Source of the DNA: Warburgia ugandensis
Lineage: Eukaryota; Streptophyta; Magnoliopsida; Canellales; Canellaceae
NCBI GenBank assembly: GCA_035236585.1
Contig: CP141138.1
Location: forward strand, 28,903,437-28,967,436
DNA length: 64,000 bases
Reading direction: 5' to 3'
Shown: in pieces, positions 38,560 through 50,488 of the stretch
Layout: the number at the start of each line of letters is the position of its first letter
Position numbering within the stretch: position 1 is the first letter of the stretch
Program-made: the position numbers and the translations under genes
Notes under the pieces: generated by a model
Told to the model about the DNA's origin: nothing
Seen by the model: the letters and a program-made list of their open reading frames with translations, nothing else
Databases searched by the model: none

Positions 38560-39985
38560 GGTGGTTATATGAATATAATACCGTAGATTACCGCAATTGT
38601 GAAGGTAGTGGGACCATATTGATGATCTCCCATCTTCAATATTTCACGGTAGTCAATATAATTGCTCCACCTCAAAAAGTGAGGTGAGGGTAACACAATG
38701 ATTGCATGAACTACTGTGCATTTCCTTGGATCATATGGTGACAAACAGTCCTTGTCTTGACCAAATTGAGGGATAATAATGACCATTCTATTCAGTTTAT
38801 CATTTTCCTCCATGTCCCTATCATTGTCCTGAATTAGGTAATAACCTGACTCTGCCCTTCTCTAATAGGTTGTTCTTGTATTACTAGAGGCGAGGACAAG
38901 GTTTGGCTTAAACTTTGGTTATTTTCTGATGTGTACCCTAGAGTAGGTTGATGCATATCAATTAACTCTGCTTTAAGCATATGTACGGTAACAATTGGGC
39001 CTATATTATCATCTGATGTTTGTGCAAATAAGGCTACTAGGTCCTAATTAGGTACATCTTCTACATTGAAAGGCGCAATCTGAATTTCATGCTTTATAGG
39101 AGGATCTACTCTGACTTGCCATCAAGAAGTGTCCATCAGAGGCACAATATCCAACAACTCATGCACCTCCTGAATAGATATGTCTTCATCAAAGTCATAA
39201 AAATAGGTAGGACACACATCTAGAGGATTAGGGTTAGGTTTTTCTGAAGCTTTATTTTCTTCATCAATGGAAGTCTCATCATTATCAGAATCAGGACATG
39301 GCTCAAGTATATCAAAGTTGGAGATTTCTAAGGATGGTTGTAGACTTTGTGACTCATAAGGATCATAGGAAATTTCCATCCTAGTGTCAAGAATAAATGG
39401 CTCTATATTCCTCCTAATTTGTTTCAGTGTTTCCTCAAATTCCTCCCTGGCTCGATTTATTTTCTTAGTGAAATCCTCCATCATTTGTCTTATTTCCATA
39501 TTCCCTTGTGCTATTATTTCACACATATGCGGCATATTTTCTTCTAATAGTGGTTCTTCTCGTAGAGGAAATGACTCATAGGGTTGGTGTTGTTGTGGCA
39601 TTGGAGTACTGAAAAAGGACTGAACAAGCTGAACACATGATGGTTGACCCTGATATTCTGAATAATCATGGTAGTACTAACTAGGGTGAGACCATTTTGG
39701 TTCTTCTTGATATTGGTAATCCTGAGACTATCGTTGTTCATGATGCCTAGCCCATCCATTAGAGTTTTGTTAATTTGTCTTAGAATAAAAATTGCTTGGG
39801 TATGTGAATGCATCCACTGGCTCCTGATAGTATTCATTGTATGTGGAGCTTGATAGGGGTCAAGAAGGAGTAGAATATGGATGCTCATAATAGGTATAGT
39901 CATTATGGTATTGAGGATGTGGTGCAACTTGCCTAGAAGCTACTAGCCTAAGCAATTGACTTTCCATAAGATCTAACCGATCCAT
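38560..39985 (-). pseudogene. gag-like ORF of non-autonomous element B, degenerate
   Basis: Translation from 39985 begins MDRLDLMESQLLRLVASRQV and passes a Tyr/Pro-rich part (HPQYHNDYTYYEHPYS). It then enters the longest open stretch, 39122-39601, with a charged helical segment (NMEIRQMMEDFTKKINRARE) and an acidic part ending VHELLDIVPLMDTS. After an in-frame TGA the similarity to element C continues (WQVRVDP; later IPQFGQDKDCLSPYDP). Several stops interrupt it. C has the same order of blocks, so this was a real protein. I know no named domain for most of it; its place after the leader suggests a gag-type particle protein. Confidence 0.65.
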
Positions 39986-39989
39986 CTAC

Positions 39990-41154
39990 ACATCTAATCT
40001 ATGAAATCTATCCCCTTCTTGATAGGCTCCTCTCTTTTTTTTAAAGATGAAAACTAACCTATATGATGCAACCTAACTTCCTAGAAAGATGCACAAATAA
40101 AGGACACAATATAATCTTTGAGGCTAATAAGCAACATATTGATTTTCTTGAATTTGTGTGGGGACAATGCTTTTAATCAGCCTAATCTAGTGCTCTCCTC
40201 TGCTTTACATTTGATTATTGCTTACTAATTAGGTTCTGCGTAAGGTGGTTAATATAACCCTCGTGTAAGAAGGTGTTTAGACCTTACAAACGTCAACAGG
40301 AGGTGAGGGAAGAGCGAGGCTCTATTAGACAACCCTCAATAACCACAGTGCTCAAAAGCCACTAAAGTGACAATAAATCGAGTCTTAGTAAGAGGGTCCT
40401 ACGAGCATGTGATAGCCTTATAGGTCTCTTCTGATTGATTTTAATTTGATTTGAAGGTTAGGGTAGTGCTCTTGAGGTGATTATCCTAGGTGGGCTAAGG
40501 AGTGGTGATGAAATCCACCCTTGATCTTATGAGGGTGGGGTGCCCTTACTAATTAATTCTACACTCCATGGAAGTTCGATCAGCATATATATCACCTTAA
40601 GGCTTTAATCGTGTCCTAAGATGTAATGAAAAGCAATAAACTAATGCAAAAACCTAAAAATGCAACAATTATAAGAGGATGCTTTCTATATGATTTATAC
40701 TACCAAATAATAAAAATTTACTCTAAATGCAAACCCTAATCTATGAATTTAAATGAGTAAGGAGACTTATAGTGGGGTTTCTGATGAAGATCAAGTGTGG
40801 TGCCCTGTATTATAAAACCATTTAAAATGAAAATGAAAATTGCAATTTACAAGGATCCTCACTACAAGTTTTACACAAAAGAAAAAATAAATCCTATTCT
40901 AGGAAAGTAGGAAAATTTTCATCTGATAAAGATTTTCTTGCCAAATTTCTCCACTTTCCTGTTTTCCTAAAAAAAAAATTAGAAATAAGTACCAGTTTTA
41001 GGAAATTAGGTGGTTATGAACTAAAAAAATTAAAAATGCACCTAAAATTACCAAAAATGCTGAAACTCTGTAATTCCTACAATTCTTATTTTTCTAGATT
41101 TTTCTAATTTTTTTCAATTTTTTCAATTAAATTTTATAAAAACTCTTTTGCAAG
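39990..41154 (-). other. untranslated leader of element B
   Basis: About 1.15 kb between the primer-binding site and the gag-like ORF. It is conserved in element C (58880-60192), with matching blocks such as TTAGGTTCTGC...AAGTGGTTAATA (near 40230 and 59170) and TGGGCTAAGGAG.TGGTGATGAAAT (near 40493 and 59438). Packaging and dimerisation signals of retroelements usually lie here. No specific signal could be identified. Confidence 0.55.
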
Positions 41155-41172
41155 TCCCTGGCAACGGCGCCA
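41155..41172 (-). promoter_or_regulatory. primer-binding site of element B (tRNA-Asp type)
   Basis: Minus strand TGGCGCCGTTGCCAGGGA lies six bases inside the 5' LTR. It matches the TGGCGCCGTTGCCGGGGA site typical of Athila-type plant elements, complementary to the tRNA-Asp 3' end, with one difference. Confidence 0.85.
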
Positions 41173-41178
41173 AAAACT

Positions 41179-42973
41179 TGTTGATGTTTTTCGCAAGTGC
41201 ACGAGCTATTGTGGTATAGCTATGCAAATATGGGTCGATCCCACAAGGACTAGCTTTAGAATTTTGGAGTTTTTAATAAAATTCAATTAATAAAAATAGA
41301 AAATAAAACTAACAAATATGACAGAAATCAAATCACAATAAAATAAAAATTCAAAGTTTATTAAACTACTGCAATTTGTAGAATTTCTAAATCCAAGAAA
41401 ACATAAAATAAGACTAAATAAACAGCCTTGGATATCATTGTCCTTGGATAGGCAAAATAGGGATAAGGTAAAACAAGAATATTTAGGGACACATTTGTAA
41501 ATAAAATAGGGACTCAGATGGAATTAAAATGGGGATACATATGTAATTAAAATGAGGACGCATATCTAATTAACAGAAAAGAACAGAAATGTAATTGCAT
41601 TTAAAGAGGAAGGGCAAAAACAGAATTTTATTAAAAATCTGGTTTTTAACAAAAATCAACGAAGAGAAGCTGGAGAAGGAAGGAGATGGTGGTGCTGGCC
41701 GTTGCTGTGTTGGGCATCGTATGGTCCTAGAAGTTGCCTGGGTCGATGGATGCTCGTCGAATGAGGGCTAGATCTGGCATCGTGCGGTGTTGTGAAGACT
41801 AGACTGGGCAAAGGGAGAGGATGTCCAAGCTTCTAGGCATCATCTACTTCGTTTGGGCATTGTCCAGAACAGATGTAGACACTCTGGGGAAGATCGGTAG
41901 CTAATTGGGAAAGGAAAAAACCAAGGGGATGATGCCTAGTTGGTCTAGTGTTGTTACGTTAGAAAGATCTGGGCATGTTGTTGGGTGGAGATGGGGGAAC
42001 TCAAGTAGGACTGGCCGGTTTTGATCTGGACTTTCCGTGCTAGAGCAGAGGGAATGTGAGATAAGGTGGTAGAGTGAAAAAAGTCAGACAGTGCTGGATG
42101 GACCAGACTGGGCAGAATTGTCGGGTTTGGCGAAGATGATGGGAAGCAGGGGAGCCTAGGCAGTGAAAAACTTGGAAAGGAAAGTGGTGTAGTTATGCGA
42201 TAAAGATAGAGGCAGTGAGAGGGAAAGTTGAGAGATGGAGGTGCGATTAAAGTAGAACTTGGTTTCTTGTTAGAAACCAATTATGGCAAGGAAAGAGGAT
42301 GCGTGGAGATAGCTATTCTGGGTTGAATGGATCAAGGACATAAAAAAAAATGAAAAGGTGGCTTGTGCGATGGAAACAAAGGCTGGGGTTGGAGTGTTGA
42401 ATGGGAACAAACGTAAAAGGTAAAGAGAGAAAATTTCAGGATGAAAGCAAGAAAAAAATGGAAGACTTAGAATGACAAGCAACAAAGGAAAGTAAAACTA
42501 TCCAAAAAGACTCCCTCCCACCTCATACGGCTCCCCTCTTTATACTTGTTTTTCTTTCTAATTTTTCTCCTTCCTTTTAGATTAAGTTTCCTATTAGAAA
42601 ACTCCTTTCTCCCCATTTAGGACTCTTCTTCCTTAGAAATCATCTTCCATTAGGAAACCTCTTCCATTAGGAAAACTTCTTGCTCTTCACTAATCTACAT
42701 CGTTGATCCTTGAGGGATAATCTATAACATTGATCCATAGCCATCCATGCCTCTTATAGTTAATCTACAAAATAAAAGACTAAATTAAAATAATTTAAAC
42801 CGCACATTAATCATCTAATAAACTCTAATGATTATCTCATTTGAGAAATTAAGGTTTGGATGGTCAATTTGAGATAAATTTAAAATCAAACTAAATTTTA
42901 CAAATTTGAACTGCTAGATGATCTAATTGAATGCTAAACTAGGGGTCTTTTAGCCAAAATTAAACACTTGATA
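41179..42973 (-). repeat. 5' LTR of element B
   Basis: Begins TGTTGATGTTTTTCGCAAG on the plus strand and ends near CACTTGATA, where the expected CACTTAACA has changed. It is 210 bases longer than the other LTR, chiefly because of 42041-42244, which is bounded by GTGC on both sides. Frames inside (41954-42280, 42270-42485) are LTR sequence. Confidence 0.9.
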
Positions 42974-43857
42974 TAAATCATCGGTTAAAGTCACCCTATT
43001 CGTCATGTAGCTTACTAGTTCGTTGGTATGCAGGAAATTTTTCATGTAACTACATGTTGTTATTGTCACTCATCGGTAACAGTTGCACCTTTATGTCCTC
43101 TTCAATATATATATATATATATATATTTCAATATGTGGTTTTAAAGTAAATTAATCAAAGAACTTGTTGTGGAATGAATTTATACAATAGCTTTGGTTTA
43201 ATAATTTTTGTTATGCAAGGATATGCTGGTGTCACTCTCTTATTACTATTTTGCTATTGCATATGGAAGTTGTGCTTCGATTTTCTTTCTGATTGAGTTA
43301 AAATTTAGAGTGGAGATTCTTGGCTACGAGATGATTAGTGACTTTTTTATTATAATTTTTAATGTAATTTATTTCTTTTTAATCATTGTAAAGAACAAAA
43401 AAAGTGAAAGTTAGTTAAAAATTAGTTACTTTTTAACATAGTTTTTAGGATTGTTCTTGTCTTTAGTTTTAAATTAGTTTTTGACATTTAAATTACATTG
43501 TCTTAGTATAGATGTTTTGAATAATTTCATGTTTAGTTTAGTAATCATGCTATGCTAGTTTTCTTGTGTTAGGATTAAAATGATGCTAGCCTAAATTAGA
43601 AACATCACTTATGATTTTTTTTAAATGTTTTAAATGTCTTAAAAAGTGAATTTTAGAATTGAATTCAATTTTGAAAAGTTAGATTCATCCTAGGAATTAT
43701 TATTTGATTTTGTGTCATTACTTTTCATAATGGATGCTTGGAAAGAGAATTCTTGATCCATTATAGTTAGATTTTACATAAAATGTTTAGAATTTGATAA
43801 TCTATTAGTTTCTTAAAGCTTAATAATTTCTAAATTAACTTTTCAAAGAAACCATCT
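42974..43857. other. AT-rich spacer between elements B and C
   Basis: No gene is supported. It contains a short TA microsatellite (about 43108-43128). The 68-residue hydrophobic plus frame at 43208-43414 has no recognisable family features. Confidence 0.45.
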
Positions 43858-45198
43858 TGTTGATTATTTATGACAAGTACATGGGCTATTGTAATATAGT
43901 TGATGCAAGTACAGGTAGATCCCATGAGGACTTGACTTAAAAAATATAGTTTAAATAAAATTTAATTATCCAAAATTTTAATAAAATTTTAAAAATCAAA
44001 TAATAAGGAATTGTAAACTTAAATCTATTCAACCAATGAAAATTACATAAATTCAAGTTGAAAAAGATAGAAAATTAACTAAAAAACAAATAAAATCTAC
44101 TTTCCTAGCTTGATTATGATAATTTTCTTCAAATTTGATAACATCAAAGTTAATCGGCCATCATCAATCTCTCGTGGATACTTCTAATTAAAGATCCAAT
44201 GGCTGGATTAAACAGAGTCTCTGAAATTTTGATGATATGGACTAAAGAAGGATTTTGGGTTTTGGACAGCTTAGATTGAATTTTTGGATTTCAGATTGAA
44301 GATCAAAGATGATGAATCAACTAAGAGATGTCCTAAGAACAAGACCAAGGAATTTACTAAAAATCTGATATGAAAAAGATCAAGAAATAAAAAAATCATG
44401 TTTATTAAAGCTAAACTGTTGATTTGGTTAAACTTGAATAAAACAGGTTTGGATAATACATTTTTTGGATTAATCTGAAAAAAGTACAAGACTTGGATAA
44501 CATAATTTGGATAAAATAAAATTGGAATAAGAATAAGAAAGGATAAAAATGAAATTAGAATTATTGTCTAGAGACCAAATATGAAATTTTTTAGATTTAT
44601 GTTTTTAAACGAAAAAAAATAGACTACAACCTAACAGAGAAGATGAAGATGAAAAGAGGAATGGGGAAGAAGAGCTTAGGTCCATCCCTTGGCTTGAGTG
44701 ACTTGAATGGTTTGGCTTGAACTCCTTAGCTTATCACCTTTTCTCATGGCTTATGTGACTAAAGTAGCTTAAGTGACTTCCATGCAAAGTTGGTGGGAAT
44801 GCATGGCTTATTTTATGGGTCCATTTTGGCAACCATTAGTTCCTTTGATTTCATCCATTGCTTGCCTAAGATGATCTTGACCTTTGGATTGATGACTTTT
44901 AGGCTTTAACTCGATCTTTTAATCTTGACTTCAATTCCATCCCAATTGATTTAGGTCGTCGGATCATCATCTCGCTTCCTACAAATGATAAAAATTATAA
45001 TTAAATCCTAAAAAATATAATTAATCACATATTTACCTCGGATTAGCCTCTGGACCTACAAAATAATAAACTTTTACTTTATTAGGTGAAAAATGAATGT
45101 ATTACACATTTTGGTTTAAAACCTCTAATTTACCCCTATAAGTTGTAACACATGGGTAACTTATTGGATGACTTTTATGTAAAATTAAACATTTATCA
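43858..45198 (-). repeat. left (3') LTR of element C, short form
   Basis: Starts TGTTGATTATTTATGACAAG and ends ACATTTATCA. Its first part (to about 44000) resembles the B LTR start (CAAGTACATGGGCTATTGTA). Its last 500 bases match the ends of the A LTR and of the right C LTR (GGGAATGCATGGCTTA, GGTGTCC-free tail with AGTTGTAACACATGGGTAAC). Confidence 0.7.
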
Positions 45199-45210
45199 CA
45201 TCCCCAAGCA
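45199..45210 (-). promoter_or_regulatory. polypurine tract of element C (weakened)
   Basis: Minus strand TGCTTGGGGATG, adjacent to the left LTR. It is the same site as in A and B but with purine-tract changes. Confidence 0.6.
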
Positions 45211-46631
45211 GCATTTTGCTAATCCTGAGCAAAACATCTAAAAAATTATTTTACAAAAACTAATACAAAGTGTCACTTTCATAGGTACTCATGATTGCAT
45301 TTAGCACTTGCAACAATCCCTTATACCCCTAGGTTACCCCTAGTAGATGAGTTATGCCTTGTGAGGGTTTGCTATGAATATATCCACAAAATTTCCTAAT
45401 TTTTTTTATTAAAGTCCTTTATTCTTCTCAGAAAATTTTCACTTATTTAGCTTATGTTAAATACTTAACTTTAGCCTACTAATAAAGATGAACTAAAAGG
45501 TTTAAAATCTTACCCTTATGCTAAAGACATCCCATTATTTCATTAAACTTTGAAACGTGAGTGTGTGCTAAAGCTGATATATAATTATAGTCTCCAAGTC
45601 AAATATAACCTAAATTACCGTCCAAATGTATGCTTTGACTTCAATTCTCACAGGATATACTTGTCACTAAGAAAGAAGTCACTCAAAAAGGTGTTAATCT
45701 CTCATTAGTATGTGAGTGGAATGTTGTTTATGAAGGCCAAAGGTCTCACATATTTCGTACAAAAGAATGATAACTTAGAAAGAGTGGTAATGATCTCATA
45801 AAAGGGTATAAACTACTAAGAATGTTACTCTACCAACCTCCCTATTCATTCATAACCATTTCCAATCCATACTACTCTTAAGATCAAGTTAGGCCTTTTA
45901 TTAGGATGAAATGTAGGCTTAGGTAAGGGTTATCAAAAGAATGGATATAAAGGTAAACAAAGGTTGTCTTGAAAATATGTAAAGGTTCTCTATCAGCGTA
46001 TTCACAAGTTTTCCATTTTTCGTCACAAGAGTGAACATTCCTCTTTTCATTGGCTATCTTTTATTTCTTTTCCACTAGACTTTATATATAGCCTTTTTGA
46101 ACTTTTCTCCTTTTTCACCTTTTTAATATTCATCTCTTGAATTGTATTGCTCATACTTTTTCTCAAGATGTTCTTTGATCTTCTCTACATATTTCCAAAA
46201 CAAATGGGTAATGGATATATTATAGGGGTTCAATATAGGTAAAGGTTATATAGATAACAAAGAAAAGGCTGATATTTTAAAAGGCTCAAGGATCTAATTA
46301 TTAAAAAATAATATAGGGAAGGCTAAAGGCTTTGGGTTTTACCAATGATGGCCTTTATCATTTCCTAGTTTTCATATGACTTAAAGATGATCATAAACTT
46401 AAGAGATGTATGGTATAGTATTTTGTAATTTCTCAATAGTTGACCAAGACAAAGAATAATGAGACCAATTAAGAAATAATGTCTGCTAAAGAAAATTTTG
46501 AATTTATGTATACCCCTCAAAATATTTTGAATTTATGTATACAACTCCATTAATAAGCTAAAGTTCAAAAATTTAGCTAAATATTTAGGAAATTTAAATT
46601 CTCATCATTATAAAGGAACTTATAAAAAAAA
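45211..46631 (-). other. conserved non-coding 3' internal region of element C
   Basis: Counterpart of 36681-38500 in B and 2425-4100 in A. Shared landmarks include AGCATTTTGCTAATCCTGAG, ACTTTCATAGGTACTCA and GATGGCC.TTATCATTTCCTA. No coding region is supported. Confidence 0.6.
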
Positions 46632-47288
46632 TTAAAAAACATAAGAAAAGTTAGAAATCTCATGAGTATCTACAAGGCCAATATAATTTCTCCACCATGT
46701 ATTTTGAGGTGGTGATAACATGGTGACTTCATCTACTATCGTGCATTTTGTTGGACCATATGGAGACAAATGGTCCTCTTCTTGACCAAATTGAGGGATA
46801 ACATTAATCATTATATTCGGTTTATCTTTTTCCTCCATTTCCCTTACATTATCCTAAAATAAGGACCGAAGCTAACTCTGCCCTTCCTTAAAAAGTGGTT
46901 TTCGTATTATTAGAGGTGGGGACATGGTTTTGCTTAACCCTTGATTATCATCTAAGGTATATCATAGAGTAGGTTGATGTAGGGTTAGTATGTCAAATCC
47001 CTCTTCTTCTTCCTGTTTTATTGGCACGATTAAGGTGTTAGGTGGACCTATATTACTAGCTTGTGATTGTTCAAATAAGGCCTGTAGGTCCCAATCAGTC
47101 ACATCTTCTGTATTGCAAGGTTCAATTAGTATGTCAGGCTTTATTAAAGGATCTACTCTACCTTGCCATTGAGAAGTGTCCATTAAAGACACAATATCCA
47201 ACAACCCATTTAGCTCCTCAATGGATGTGTCCTCATCAAATTCATAAAAAAATTCACAAAAATAAGCAGGACACGATTCTAGAAGATT
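46632..47288 (-). pseudogene. C-terminal part of the gag-like ORF of element C
   Basis: Frame 46962-47204 encodes MLDIVSLMDTSQWQGRVDPL and an acidic tail (TEDVTDWDLQALFEQSQ). Frame 46632-46838 encodes MEEKDKPNIMINVIPQFGQE and more. Both align with the 3' part of the B ORF (VHELLDIVPLMDTS; MEENDKLNRMVIIIPQFGQD). Where B has a TGA after MDTS, C has CAA (Gln), so C keeps the older reading. The upstream half is at 58023-58872, on the other side of the CACTA insertion. Confidence 0.7.
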
Positions 47289-47316
47289 CTGTACTATGGT
47301 GATGGGTTTATAAGAC
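47289..47316 (+). repeat. left terminal inverted repeat of the CACTA element (mutated)
   Basis: CTGTACTATGG...GGGTTTATAAGACAG pairs with the right end 57990-58022. The outermost CACTACTA has become CTGTACTA. Confidence 0.8.
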
Positions 47317-47915
47317 AGTTAAAAATGACTATAAAAGATAGTTACCAAATCATCTCATACCCGGTTGTCTTATAAAATGAAAACCCATATGAGATGGTTC
47401 TATGAACCATCTTGTATTAAAGATACTATAAGACGGGTTTGAATAACCATCTTATATAGGTTAATGTATGTAAGACGGTTCTCAAAAACCCGTCTTATAA
47501 ATATGAACAAATATAGGATAGTTCCTAAATAACCGTCCTATATATGTTTCTAATAAAGGACAATTATCTAATAACCATCTTATAAAACTATATAATAAAG
47601 GATGGCTATTAAAAAATTGTACTATATAGATCTATATATAGGACGGTTTTTGAAAAACCATCCCATATAGATCCGTATATAGAATGGTTTTTAATAACTA
47701 TCCTATATATAGATCTATATAGGATGGTTTTTGAAAAACTATCTTGTATTTCTCAAAAAATATTGGACGATTTTTCAAAAATCATCCTATATTTATAAGT
47801 ATATAGGACAATTTTTCAAAAACCATCCCATATTTATAAGTATATATGACATTTTTCAGAAACTATCCTATATTTATAACTATATAGGATGGGTTTTCAA
47901 AAACTATCTTACATT
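47317..47915. repeat. left subterminal palindrome array of the CACTA element
   Basis: About 14 imperfect dyads of 30-37 bases, such as ATATAGGACGGTTTTTGAAA followed by AACCATCC. The outer units use TAAGACGG and the inner ones TAGGACGG or TAGGATGG. In En/Spm such subterminal repeats bind the TNPA protein, which brings the ends together and controls transcription. The lysine/isoleucine-rich plus frame at 47731-48099 merely crosses this array. Confidence 0.9.
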
Positions 47916-48249
47916 ACTTATACTTTCTTCACAAATCTTGTGCTCATTTGTTGGTTTCTATTTATACATTGTTCTTGCAGTTTCTGAAGTTCAACACTTC
48001 ATTTGTGGAGACTACAAATCATTTTACAAAGTACATTCATGGACATCCAATGTTTCCAATATTCCACATCGAACTTATCCATACCTTTTAGTGAAATAAA
48101 GAAAACATATACGACTTAAATTAAAGAAAAAAAAAGAAAAGAACATATGCATCCAATTAGTACAATTGTAAATTATATATGTATAAATTGATACATGTTC
48201 AATAACATCAGATATCTACAAATTAAAAGTCAAAAGATGTTTAGTCCAT

Positions 48250-50452
48250 TTCATTCTGATGTCATCTGTGTCTCATTGAGAGTAACTCTTGTTCCCCAAA
48301 TCAACCTATAAGACAACAAATATTAGATCAATTGAGACATTATTGTTGGAGTCATTTAAGAGATGTAGAAAACTGTAAGAATGATGGTTAGTCAATTATA
48401 TGTACATTTCTCAATTGAAGATCATAAATCCTTCTTGAATGAGAGTTCTCATATATTTGAGAACGTAATACCACACTCCTAATCAGATTGTTGTTTAGGG
48501 CACTGCACAATAAAGTCAACAAATTATAAGGTTCAAATATCATGAGTAATTATAAGTCTATAGGTTATAGGGTTATACTAAAGAAGTAATAAACCTTACA
48601 TTGACCCTTTTCCAAGTCATTTTTGCTAAATATCTAATATTTTTCATCTTAGCCCATTTATACCATGAACTGCACATATAAGTAAAAGCATTCTAAATGA
48701 ATAAATGGGATATTTATCAGTTATCCAACTATTATATTGATTGAAATAAAAGTCAAACTTACTTATTGATCAATTCCATCAATGGGCCTCAAAAGTGTAC
48801 TCCACAAGAATAAAAAAATATTCTAATTCCTCCATGCACCTCTAAAGCTAGCAGCAACCAATGAGACCTATATATATATATATATAATCATTCAATTGAA
48901 ACTTGACAAACTTAACTTATATACATATTAATTTTTATGTGGAATGGTAGCAAGACATGTAATAAATTACCCACTATTGTATGGGATCAGTAAGGCTTGC
49001 TCCTTGTCATAACCCAAGAACCCAGGTGTGATATCTTCTATTTGTTTCTCCTTGGGCAAATACCTTTGGGCCATAGACAACACCAGGGTCAAGGAATTTG
49101 TAAACATCCTTGACCTCTAATATATGCAATTTATCATGCAAAGACCTGCATAAACTTAATGTCAAATACTTATGTTGTCCTATTAATAAGTAATGTCAAT
49201 TGATTATTATTACAAGACATACCTAATGTAAACAATGATGTGCATGTATTCCAATTGAGCCATACTATATATGGCTAAGAGGTCCTCTTTCATGATTGGA
49301 ACCTCAATAGCATCGTGTGGAATTACACCAGTCTCTATTCTTATAGAACTAATTTTGGTATCTTCATTGATCAGTCTATATAGTCCCCTTAGGAAAGGAG
49401 GCATGTTGGATGGAACCTGCACCTGATCCCTATAATGTAGATGTAATTTTTCATAAATTAGTAAAGAATATATATATATATATATGAAGAGTCAAGGAGA
49501 TTAAATTTTATACTAAAAGTAGACATAAATATCTGGTATGGGGCAATTGGCATGCCTGCGTTTGTTGCTGGGGAGGTCAACCTCAATGACTCCTTATGCT
49601 TCTTCTGGTTAATATTATAATGCAAATAGTATTTAAAAATTTAGATCATGCATTAAAGTTATTGTTGAACATGATATTGTGATACCATATACATACCTTG
49701 GAAATCATTGTTTTGATATACCTCTCTGGCCAAGCTACATGATATCCAATTGCATCCCCAACAGTATGACTATCATCTGCTTCTATGGGAAATGATAGGG
49801 GACATCTAGTTGGATGGCAGTAGTAATGCACACAAGCTTAGTGTGTGGATGCATCAATCTGCCATGAAGCATGACAGGAAAGGCCTTGTACAATGTAGCA
49901 ACAATGACGTGTTCTCAGTTGTATGAAGCTACAGCATGCACTGACCCACATACAAATCAGACATCACCTATACATAAGAATAAATGAAGATTACTAAGAC
50001 ATGAAAAAAAAAAGGTAAGCATGCTAATAAATACCTCCTTGATTGAGACATCTCCTTCAAACTGTTGCTCAACCATCTCTTCATTAGATGGAGGAGGGCA
50101 GCTATTGTAAGATGGGGGTCTAAGGGGAATGTCTTGACTTGGACCTTGGAAACCCCAAGGTTCCTTGAAGAAATCTTTCCTAACCTTCTCATATAACTCC
50201 AACATATTCTCCTTCTATACTTCCATGTCCTCTATTGGTGGATTTCTTCTAGTTTGGAAGAACTTGAAAGGATCCACACCACTCCCTTGGCCCCTTACTA
50301 GGCCATGGTGCTCGTCTTTATTGCCCATAACCATGAATAGGATGGCCTCCTTTGAAGCATGCTGCTCAGAGTCCCTGTAGTGCCACTTTCCTGGGCCATC
50401 TCTTCCTATATATGTAATTAATAGAACATGATGATTTTCATATACATATACA

Positions 50453-50488
<36 letters not shown>

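Larger units (their letters stand above)
35084..42973 (-). mobile_element. complete non-autonomous gypsy element B
   Basis: A 7.9-kb LTR element on the minus strand with LTRs at 35084-36668 and 41179-42973, a polypurine tract, a primer-binding site and 4.5 kb of internal DNA. The flanking pentamers are GAAAT (35079-35083) and TAAAT (42974-42978), a target duplication with one mismatch. The internal region has no RT, integrase or protease, only a decayed gag-like ORF (38560-39985). The two LTRs are clearly alike apart from a 204-bp indel. It shares its 3' internal region with A and C, and its leader and ORF with C. Confidence 0.88.
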
